Shown: in pieces, positions 55,510 to 64,000 of the stretch
Numbering within the stretch: the first letter of the stretch is position 1
Layout: each line of letters begins with the position of its first letter
Assembly: GCA_034770075.1 (NCBI GenBank)
Contig: CM068385.1
Span: 49,360,746-49,424,745, forward strand
DNA from: Aralia elata
Lineage: Eukaryota; Streptophyta; Magnoliopsida; Apiales; Araliaceae
Reading direction: 5' to 3'
Length of the DNA stretch: 64,000 bases
Made by a program: the position numbers and the translations under genes
The notes under the pieces: generated by a model
Seen by the model: the letters and a program-made list of their open reading frames with translations, nothing else
Told to the model about the DNA's origin: nothing
Databases searched by the model: none

Positions 55510-56300
55510 ATGAAGGGGCAGGGAATTGCAGATCAATTGGCAGAAGCGCCATCAGGGGGAATGGAGCCTTTAGACACTCCTTTGCCGGGCGAAGACGTAT
55601 TCTGGATCTTGCGCGCGAGAGAGGATGACGAGGGGCAGTTCTGGAAATTGTATTTTGATGGTGCCATGAATGCGGAGGGGGCAGGAGCCGGAGCAGTCTT
55701 GGTCTCTATCACAGGAGAGCAATACCCCGTAGCCACTAAATTGCAGTTCAGTAACTCGAACAACACCGCTGAATACGAGGGATGTATCTTGGGACTCCGT
55801 TTGGCCCGTGACATGGGAGTGAAAAGGTTAGCAGTGTTCGGGGATTCGGAGCTGGTAATCAGACAAGCGATCGGGGTGTACAGCACTAAAGAGCTCCGGT
55901 TGCTTCCATACCACCGTTGTGTTATCCAACTGATGCAAGAGTTCGAAGATATCGCTTTCCGACACATCCCCCGGGGACGGAATGATTTCGCCGATGCATT
56001 GGCGACTTTAGCTTCTCTAGTCCACACAATCAAGAGCAGGAACGTTCCACAGATAGAGATAGCAGTGCAGAACGCCCCGGCATACGAGGAGCACGTGGCG
56101 GTACTATCGGACGAGGGGGTTCTGCCAAGGCAGCCTTGGTATCACGACATAAGGGAATATCTGAGGGATAGATCCATTCCCGACCAAGCCAGCCGAGCGG
56201 AGAGGTTGAGAATTCAAAAGATGGCAATGAAATTTTATCTGAGCGGAGATTCACTGTACAAGAGGGATGCCAATTTGGGATTGCTACAATGTGTAAATGA
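55510..56300 (+). pseudogene. E8 second (archaeal-type) RNase H
   Basis: KGQGIADQLAEAP leads to a complete RNase H fold: WKLYFDGAMNAEGAGAGAVL (Asp at 55657), SNNTAEYEGCILGLRLARDM (Glu), LAVFGDSELVIRQAIG (Asp) and GRNDFADALATLAS (Asp). All four catalytic acids are visible. This additional domain after the normal RNase H is a known trait of the Tat lineage. The open frame continues to 56430 but leaves the coding frame of integrase near 56300. Confidence 0.9.
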
Positions 56301-57386
56301 AATGCAGGCCCAAAAGATTATGGGACGAAATACATGGTGGAGTGTGTGGGCCACACATGAGTGGGCCGATGCTGGCCAAGAAGATCTTGAGAACGGGGCA
56401 TTACTGGTTGACGCTGAAAGCCGACTGTGATGATCACGTCAAGCGGTGTTACCAATGCCAGGCGCACGGTAATGTTATCCATGCGCCTCCCAATGAACTG
56501 CACTGTATGACCTCCCCTTGGCCATTCTCAATGTGGGGTATGGATGTGATCGGACCAATAGAGCCCAAAGCAAGCAACGGCCACCGATTTATATTCGTCA
56601 TGATCGATTACTTCACTAAATGGGTAGAAGCAGCTTCTTTCCCCAAAGTAACTCAGGAGATCATCGTCGGTTTCATCAGGAATAATGTCATTTGCCGATA
56701 CGGGCAACCTGAGGTTTTAGTCTCTGACAATGCCCAAGAATTTGAACAATACCCTCATGAAGGGATTATGCGACCAGTTTAAGATCAAACACCTCAATTC
56801 TGTCATTTACCGTCCTAAGATGAATGGGGCAGTGGAAGCTGCAAATAAGAATATCAAGAAGATCATGGCGAAAATGTCCGCTAATCACCGGGGATGGCCG
56901 GATCTGCTACCTCTCACCTTGTTGGCGTACAGAACGTCGGTACGTACTTCTACAGGGGCAACCCCGTACGCTCTGGTATACGGAATGGAAGCGGTTCTGC
57001 CAGTTGAGGTTGAGATGGCGTCCCTCAGAATCTTGATTGATGCTCAGATAAACGAGGAGGATTGGATGCAAAGCCGGTACGACCAATTGGCCCTAATTGA
57101 TGAAAGGAGGGTGGCCGCTGTGTTGCACGGTCAGTTATATCAGCAAAGGATCTCCCGATCATACGACAAGAAGATAAGACCTCGAAAATTCAAAGAAAAT
57201 GACCTAGTGTTAAAGAGAGTAATGCCTTGTCAAGACGAAGCCAAAGGGAAGTTTGCCCCGAACTGGGAGGGGCCTTTTGTGATTAAGAAAGTGCTGTCCG
57301 GAGGAGCCCTCATACTGCAGGAGATGGATGGGGAGGTGTTTCCACAACCCCTTAATTCCGACTCGGTGAAGCGGTTCTATGCATAA
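56297..57386 (+). pseudogene. E8 integrase
   Basis: DEIHGGVCGPHMSGPMLAKK with CDDHVKRCYQCQAHG give the HHCC region (about 56325-56470). WGMDVIGPIEP, VLVSDNAQEF and NGAVEAANKNIKKI supply the D, D and E residues. A frameshift near 56750 divides it. The rest is open: LLAYRTSVRTSTGATPYALV, VLPVEVEMASLRIL, NWEGPFVIKKVLSGGALILQ, ending FYA-stop at 57384. Confidence 0.9.
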
Positions 57387-58299
57387 AAAAAATAAAAAAA
57401 AAATAAAAAAAAAATTAAAAAAAATAAAAAATAAAAATATCCCTCATCATTTTTCTCCTCGTTCTTTGAAGGAACGAACTACGTAGGACCTGATCTCCCG
57501 ACTTGTGGGGGTACGTAGGCAGCCATTGTGGCACGGTCCCATTCCTTACAAATAACCCTTTCTTCTATCAAAACCGATTCCCAACAGCCAGAAAACCTTC
57601 CGACACCCTCGAAACTCTCCCGAAACCAGCCACCTGATCAGTTTCATCTCAAATAACCTAGCCCTAACCCAACCAAGCAGTTAGCCCGAATCTAAGACTC
57701 AGCCGATGAAATCGACAGGATATGCGGCAATATCTGACAAGTCCCCATCAAGACTTGAGAAGAGAAAGAAGGCGAAATATCAAAATCATGGTTAGCTGGA
57801 TAAAATGAGGGTCCAATGAAAAGGCAACGATACGACAAAAAGGAAAGATGACTAAATTTAAATACCTGTCTATATAAAATAAGTCATTTTGTTACATGGT
57901 TTCTCTTTTGATAACCGATGAAACTGACACAGTCCATGCAGGAAATAAAATGATCTACCAATTTGAAAATAATCGAAGCAGGATGGATAAAGTGGTGGAT
58001 AGATCTGAAGCATCGACGTTCCGGAAGATCATCTGCCATATCTCTGTCACCACCGGCGACAAACCGTCCAATCAGCGGAGAAGCCACCGACCAATCCTGT
58101 GGGAGGATCGAGATCCAAGCATACCACGGCATCTGGCGACGACACCTGTGGAAAAATAGTATCAAAAAGACTGTACAGGGGTCATTCTCTATCCATGAAT
58201 AAAAGCATGCATCATACATGACTCGTTATGTGAAAATAAAATACAAAATTCTGAATAAGTCGGACGTCGAACACGACGAATCAAGGCAAGACCCGACAG
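57387..58299 (+). other. E8 region after pol
   Basis: A/T-only tract (57387-57437), then a block with TACGTAGGACCTGATC and GGGTACGTAGGCAGCC (57480-57525). I recall similar paired TACGTAGG blocks after pol in other plant Tat-type elements. The rest to 58299 is unique sequence with no supportable gene. Confidence 0.6.
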
Positions 58300-59640
58300 A
58301 AACCTGGGAAGGCATCCAAGCAAACCGCGACAGAGTGGTGAGCAAACCCTGGGAAGGGCTGAGATCCACGCGAACCACAACAAGATGGTGAGCAACCCTG
58401 GGAAGGGCTGATATCCACAAAAAGAAAAAAAGACAAAAAACAACAAACCCTGGGAAGGGCTGAGATCCAAGCAAACCGCGACAGAGTGGTGAGCAAACCT
58501 GGGAAGGCATCCAAGCAAACCGCGACAGAGTGGTGAGCAAACCCTGGGAAGGGCTGAGATCCACGCGAACCACAACAAGATGGTGAGCAACCCTGGGAAG
58601 GGTTGATATCTGCAAAAAAAGAGAAAAGACAAAAAACAACAAACCCTGGGAAGGGCTGAGATCCAAGCAAACCGCGACAGAGTGGTGAGCAAACCCTGGG
58701 AAGGGCTGAGATCCACGCGAACCACAACAAGATGGTGAGCAACCCTGGGAAGGGCTGATATCCACAAAAAGAAATAGACAAAAAACAACAAACCCTGGGA
58801 AGGGCTGAGATCCAAGCAAACCGCGACAGAGTGGTGAGCAACCCTGGGAAGGGCTGAGATCCAAGCAAACCGCGACAGAGTGGTGAGCAAACCTGGGAAG
58901 GCATCCAAGCAAACCGCGACAGAGTGGTGAGCAAACCCTGGGAAGGGCTGAGATCCACGCGAAACCACAACAAGATGGTGAGCAACCCTGGGAAGGGCTG
59001 ATATCCACAAAAAGAAAAAAAGACAAAAAACAACAAACCCTGGGAAGGGCTGAGATCCAAGCAAACCGCGACAGAGTGGTGAGCAAACCTGGGAAGGCAT
59101 CCAAGCAAACCGCGACAGAGTGGTGAGCAAACCCTGGGAAGGGCTGAGATCCACGCGAACCACGACAAGATGGTGAGCAACCCTGGGAAGGGCTGATATC
59201 CACAAAAAGAAAAAAAGACAAAAAACAACAAACCCTGGGAAGTGGGGCTGTGATCCAAGCAAACCGCGACAGAGTGGTGAGCAAACCTGGGAAGGCATCC
59301 AAGCAAACCGCGACAGAGTGGTGAGCAAACCCTGGGAAGGGCTGAGATCCACGCGAACCACGACAAGATGGTGAGCAACCCTGGGAAGGGCTGATATCCA
59401 CAAAAAGAAAAAAAGACAAAAAACAACAAACCCTGGGAAGGGCTGAGATCCAAGCAAACCGCGACAGAGTGGTGAGCAAACCTGGGAAGGCATCCAACCA
59501 AAACAAAAACCCTGGGAAGGGCTGAGATCCAAACTAACACCCTGGGAAGGGCTAAGATCCAAGCAAACCACAACCCTGGGAAGGGCTAAGATCCAAACCA
59601 ACAACAACCCTGGGAAGGGCGGAGATCCAAGCAAATCACA
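58300..59640. repeat. Higher-order minisatellite in E8 3' region
   Basis: Units of about 45-50 bp all start CCTGGGAAGG. Four types (A: GATCCAAGCAAACCGCGACA; B: GGCATCCAAGC; C: GATCCACGCGAACCACAACA; D: GATATCCACAAAAAG) repeat as A-B-C-D blocks of about 190 bp, seven times with omissions. B is missing in the third block and A is doubled in the fourth. The last 150 bp hold four shorter degenerate units. All three minus-strand frames are open here because the unit lacks stops on that strand. Confidence 0.95.
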
Positions 59641-59730
59641 TATGTATTGTCATTCTTGTGCACTGTCATTCATGCATCGAGTGTCTATTCTTTATCCTGT
59701 TCATTCCATTTATCATTTCATAAACATGAT

Positions 59731-59743
59731 AAAGAGGGGCAGC
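59731..59743 (+). other. E8 polypurine tract
   Basis: AAAGAGGGGCAGC directly precedes the 3' LTR. Confidence 0.85.
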
Positions 59744-61877
59744 TGTAGACACCCGATTTTTGCATTTCCTATACTAACCCTGACAGGAGGGCAAAATCGT
59801 CAATTGACCCGGCACACGAGAATAAAGGGGGGACGTAAAGACGAACCCTCAAAACCACCACGACGGGATGATATTGAAGCCGACACGACAACAAACGAAT
59901 GTCGAGAGTCAGTTATTGATCACTGTGCTTGCCCGGATGACGTGGCACGTTTCCCGACGGGTTCCGGACTGCCGAGCGCAAACCCGTCAGCGGAAACCAA
60001 CGGTACAACACAAAAATCGAGACGAGGCACGGAAAACGAGAAAATCAGCACAGTTAGCCGCAGATCAATTCGCGGCCAAGGACGGAACTCGAGGCAGCAC
60101 GGGACTCGAAGCGCACGGGACTCGAGCGCGGCTGGGGGGAGAACTAAGGGCCAGCCGCAGATCTATCTGCGGCCAGCCGCAGATAGATCTGCGGCTGCCC
60201 TTGGCAGTGCTATATTAGGCCAGTTCGCATACAGGAAGAAGAGGAGAAGAGAAGAATTCAGCAGCAGCAGCAGTTCGGGGAGAGGAAGAAAAATAGGAAG
60301 AAAACAGCAAAAATTAAGAGAGAAAAGAGTGAGAAATAGTAAGAAATTGTACCTATTTTGTGAGATTATATCTCATATTTTTTACTCTACTCAATACACA
60401 AATTCATACATATTGTGGGGATTAATTGCAAGGTAAAAACCCTTTGTCCTTAGCATTTTGTTATGCTATTTTGTTGAGCTTTTGGTCATCCAAATTACCT
60501 TAAATGTAGTTTTTTTCTTACATATTATTGTGATGCCATGGGTTAGGGACTATTAGTGAGGGTCTCATCGGAATGAAATTCCCCCTAATAGCCCGATGAT
60601 ATCCGCTTAGTGCAAATTTTAATTATTATGGTAATGTATCATTCGTAATGTATTTCAATCGTCATTGTAAGATGTCCTAGAGTGTTAGGCATCCCGTTGT
60701 TGATTATTTTCGTTATATCCATTTGGTGGTTGTGCAATAAGTTCGGATGTGAGCCTAGGAATGCGACCCCGTGGTCCAAATCCGATGATGGACATTTTTG
60801 AATGTATGTAATCGGGTGGATGTATCCGTTATTGTAAATATGTAATCGTCGGGCCTTAAAACGACGCCAAGGCGATAATCGCGTTTAAGGCCCCGAAAAT
60901 AGTGAAACTTGTGATTGTGGGCGTTTGGGGTTATTTTGATGGCTTACATGCCCATGAATATCCCCGACGCGTGTTTATGCTTGATTGGATTTTGGTGACA
61001 CGAAAAAAGGATTTCAAAGATTAAACGATGAAGGTTTTTTCCTTAAAATCAAGCAAACTAGGAGGTTAGCATCACGTAGCTAAAAGTTTGGAGGTGTTAA
61101 TGAATGTCGATTTCTATTAAACGGGAAGGCTAAAGAAAGTCGTTTTCAAATGTCACAAAAATGGTTTTATAAAATAAAACACCGTTTTATTAAATCTTGG
61201 TGCGTAGGGTGAAAGATATCCTAGAAGTTGCCCCATCATTTATGAAGGCAATGTATAGATTTCGATTCCTATTTTTACGAAGGTTTAAAACTCTTGTTTT
61301 GCCAAAACGACACCTAAGGGAAATCTCATAGTTTTGCCAACTAAAATCAACCCTTTCTCGCAAAGCTTTCTCGTTTAAGCCGATGGACATTCTAAGGCAT
61401 TCTCAAAAGAAAAACACAATTTTCCCTAAAAAATCCAAATGATTCTTTTATGCAAACTCACCATAACATTTACATAGGCACACACACACACACGCGCACA
61501 CACACACTTCATGAATTAAAGGATAGGAAAGCATCAAGATTGCGGTAACCGTGCTTCACGGAAGTCGAGGGGTGCCTAACACCTTCCCCTCACTTAAGCA
61601 AGCCCCCGAACTCTATGAATCTCGATTCGCAGACCAATTAATTCGGAGTCACATATGAGCCAGCGATTTATAAAAAACGAAAACTCGGATGAGTTGGTAC
61701 ATCCATTTCAAATATACCAACTGGCGACTCTGGTTAAATTGGCTCATCATAAAAACAATCTTTAAAAACCCCGTCGACATTAATGCCGACCCTTTTCCAA
61801 AAAATCATCTAAATAAAAAGGCTAAAATTGGAAAGGGTTACAACCCCCGCGTTAAGCGATTCCTACCGGCGTCGACA
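59744..61877 (+). repeat. E8 3' LTR
   Basis: 2134 bp, nearly identical to 47620-49755. Substitutions seen by eye are transitions around 60006-60038, 60145 and 60381; other differences are single-base indels, mostly in runs (for example at 60783, 60801 and 60976). Compound palindrome at 60144-60204 with one C-to-T change in the outer arm; TATA-like site at 60211-60217. Confidence 0.94.
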
Positions 61878-61882
61878 AACCT

Positions 61883-62880
61883 CGGGCTTAATTTTCCCTT
61901 CTTTCCAAATCGTATCTTCCCTTTTCAAGGAGATACCTTCAGAAACACGTAACTGCCGACGTCGAAGTCTCTTGTCTGGCGATGTTGATCTGCATACTTC
62001 TTTTGTCGGTCTTGGGCTGCAACTAATCTTGCCCTGATCACTTTGACCACTTCTGTTGTCTGCTGCACCAATTCTGATCCCAACAGTCGTCGTTCGCCAA
62101 CCTCATCCCAGCTTAATGGTGTCCTGCACTTCCTTCCGTAGAGGGTTTCGTATGGCGGCATACCGATACTTGCATGATAACTATTATTGTAAGCGAATTC
62201 CACCAGTGGTAAATGGTCATCCCAATTTCCCTTGAAATCCATCACATAAGCTCTCAACATGTCTTCAAGTGTTTGTATTGTCCGTTCACTCTGTCCGTCA
62301 GTTTGAGGATGGTAAGCAGTACTTAGTCGTAACTGTGTTCCCATTCTCTCTTGCAAGCTTTTCTAAAAATTTGACGTGAAATGCGGATCTCGATCTGAGA
62401 CAATTGACACTAGCACTCCATGTCGTGAAATAATTTTCTTTATGTACAACTTGGCTAATTGGTTCAAATTAAATCGGATCTTTATCGGTAGAAAGTATGC
62501 TGATTTCGTCAATCGATCCACGATAACCCAAATAGCATCATAACCCTTCTATGTAACTGGAAGTCCTACCACGAAATCCATAGTGATATGCTCCCATTTC
62601 CATTCCGGTATATTCAGTGGTTGAAGTAACCCACTCAGTCTCTGATGTTCCGCTTTGACTTGTTGATATGTGAGACACTTATTGACGTACTCTGCTACGT
62701 CCCGCTTCATGTTGGGCCACCAAAAATATTGATGAAGATCACGGTATATTTTGTGCTTCCTTGGTGAACAGAATATGCTTAATTATGTGCTTCATGTAAA
62801 ATTTCATCTCTTAATTCAGTCACCGCTGGCACCCACACTCGCTCCTCATATCTCAAGATAAAATCCTTATCCATTCAGAA
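61883..62880 (-). pseudogene. E7 integrase
   Basis: On the minus strand, 62356 down to 61925 is open: TAYHPQTDGQSERTIQTLED (catalytic Glu), FAYNNSYHASIGMPPYETLY, CRTPLSWDEVGERRLLGSEL, ending FLKVSP. Upstream (62880-62357) the zinc region and first two Asp are readable in pieces, such as GYDAIWVIVDRLTKSAYFLP, but with stops, including one at the conserved Gln before KGYDAIW. E8 interrupts just after this domain. Confidence 0.87.
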
Positions 62881-62940
62881 TTTCTCTTCCTCATTTTCTG
62901 CGATCCTTTTCTGTATCCTTTCACATTCTCCATCCTTTTC

Positions 62941-63501
62941 CTATGCCTCTTTCACTTTGTCGAGTAACGCCGGACGAGCTTCAATTACGAATAACTTCTC
63001 TACTGCCTCTGCCGGACTTTTCACTTCAATCTCCAGTCTAGCCATTTCAAGTATTAACTCCTCGTAAGTTGTCAACATAAACAATTTCTCGTTCCCCTTT
63101 CTACTCAATGCATCTGCTACTACGTTTGCTTTTCCCGGATGATAAAAAATTTCGCAGTCGTAATCCTTGATTAATTCTAACCACCTCCTCTGTCGCATGT
63201 TCAATTCTTTCTGTGTGAAGATATATTTTAGACTCTTATGATCCGTGTATATCTCGCATTTATCCCCATAAAGGTAATGTCTCCAAATTTTTAATGCAAA
63301 GACGACAGCTGCTAATTCCAGGTCATGGGTAGGGTATCGTTTCTCGTAGTCCTTCAACTGTCGTGACGTATATGCAATGACCTTGTCGTGTTGCATCAAC
63401 ACACAGCCAAGACCCTTGTGTGATGCATCACTATACACTACAAAACCTCCCGTATCATCTGGTAAGGACAATACAGGCGCTTCGCTTAACCTCTTTTTCA
63501 A
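62941..63501 (-). pseudogene. E7 RNase H
   Basis: Open for 186 codons on the minus strand: VVYSDASHKGLGCVLMQHDK (Asp), THDLELAAVVFALKIWRHYL (Glu), YTDHKSLKYIFTQKELNMRQ (Asp), KANVVADALSRKGNEK (Asp). All four acids are present. A stop at 63502-63504 separates it from RT. Confidence 0.9.
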
Positions 63502-63504
63502 CTC

Positions 63505-64000
63505 CTAAAAACTGTCTTCGCACTTTTCAGACCATACAAACTTCACCGTTTTTCTAGTCAAATTGGTCAACAGGGTTGCTATCTTCGAAAAATCCTGGAT
63601 AAATCTTCGATAGTACCCGGCTAACCCAAAGAAACTTCGTACTTCTGTCGGCGTCTTCGGTTGTTCCCAGTTACTAACTGCCTTTACTTTCGCAGGGTCC
63701 ACTGAGATACCGTCTTTGTCGATCATATGCCCTAAAAATTGCACCTTCTCCATCCAGAATTCGCACTTGGATAATTTCGCGTATAACTTCTCCTTTCTTA
63801 GTGTCTCCAGTACTTTGTTCAGATGGTCGGCATGCTCTTCTTCGGTCTTTGAATAAATCAAAATGTCATCGATGAAAACTACTACGAACTTGTCTAAGTA
63901 CGGCTTCAGAACTCGGTTCATTAAGTCCATGAATGCTGCTGGCGCATTAGTCAAACCGAAAGACATCACCAAAAACTCGTAGTGACCATATCTCGTCCGA
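63505..64000 (-). pseudogene. E7 reverse transcriptase, C-terminal part
   Basis: The minus strand is open from the right edge: MSFGLTNAPAAFMDLMNRVL, catalytic VVFIDDILIYSKTEEEHADH, CEFWMEKVQFLGHMIDKDGI and VRSFFGLAGYYRRFIQDFSK. No stop is seen in this part. The N-terminal half of RT lies outside the window. Confidence 0.9.

Larger units (their letters stand above)
47620..61877 (+). mobile_element. E8: Tat-lineage Ty3/gypsy element, complete, 14.3 kb
   Basis: TG...CA LTRs of 2136 and 2134 bp enclose a primer site, gag, protease with G-patch, RT, RNase H, a second RNase H, integrase, a minisatellite and a polypurine tract. AACCT flanks it, and E7 coding sequence joins cleanly without it. The size, the second RNase H after the first, and the tandem array before the 3' LTR fit the Tat/Ogre group. 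LTRs differ by only a few transitions and about ten single-base indels by eye, so insertion is recent. Confidence 0.95.
43416..64000 (-). mobile_element. E7: Tekay/Del-type chromovirus, continues past window
   Basis: On the minus strand, RT (64000 down), RNase H and integrase lead to Tat E8 (61877-47620), then the chromodomain linker, the polypurine tract and the 3' LTR (47230-43416). Gag, protease and the 5' LTR lie to the right of the window. It interrupts the E6 3' LTR. Confidence 0.9.

Noticed and set aside
58189..59634. Three overlapping minus-strand open frames of 426-481 codons
   Set aside because: They translate the minisatellite in all three frames. The repeat unit lacks stops on that strand, and there is no domain.
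59642..60436. 264-codon plus-strand frame, also at 47521-48312
   Set aside because: It lies in the Tat LTRs, covers the palindrome and promoter region, and starts in different flanking sequence in each copy.

Overview
This 64 kb window looks like plant nuclear DNA, most likely dicot heterochromatin, made almost entirely of nested LTR retrotransposons. I see no host gene, rRNA, tRNA, CRISPR array or bacterial feature. The evidence is four plant-type retrotransposon lineages (Athila, chromodomain Ty3/gypsy of Tekay/Del type, Tat/Ogre type, Ty1/copia), tRNA-primer binding sites, polypurine tracts, TG...CA termini and 5-bp target duplications. The species cannot be named from the sequence. Nearly every coding region is a decayed pseudogene.

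Layout (E1-E8 are my labels). E1, 1-10731 (+): Athila element with partial 5' LTR, broken gag-pro-RT-RH-IN, a third ORF and a truncated 3' LTR. E2, 10741-37217 (-): Tekay-type element whose 3' end is lost and whose 5' LTR is split by E4. E3, 13342-18893 (-): copia element inside E2, 3' part deleted. E4, 21764-34133 (+): copia element inside the E2 5' LTR, flanked by TGAAT. E5, 28804-32801: a 4.0 kb solo LTR inside the E4 3' LTR, flanked by ATCAT. E6, 37218-43415 (+): 5'-truncated Tekay-type element with a 3' LTR. E7, 43416-47619 and 61878-64000 (-): a further Tekay-type element inserted in the E6 LTR and running off the right edge. E8, 47620-61877 (+): complete 14.3 kb Tat element inside E7, flanked by AACCT. 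The nesting gives an order: E6 oldest, then E2 and E7, then E3, E4 and E8, then E5.

The most unusual signal is shared by unrelated elements. Each family carries its own short, mostly CpG-rich palindrome repeated several times in its LTR or leader: TTCTCGCC-GGCGAGAA in Athila, GCGCGGCCGCGC in copia E3, GCGCCTAGGCGC in the E2 LTR, CTCACGC-GCGTGAG (ten copies) in the E7 LTR, CCGCAGAT-ATCTGCGG in Tat, and AT-rich hairpin arrays in the E6 and E5 LTRs. In E2 and E7 the blocks sit beside the same conserved LTR sequence but use different motifs. In the two copia copies the block is present in one and absent in the other. In several arrays both arms change together. This suggests exchangeable palindrome modules in LTR promoter/leader regions; their function is unknown.

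Other points: both copia copies share an integrase deletion and a lost catalytic Glu; E2 has a clean 475-bp inversion inside gag; the Tat element pairs nearly identical LTRs with frameshifted ORFs, a G-patch, a second RNase H and a 1.3 kb higher-order minisatellite before its 3' LTR.
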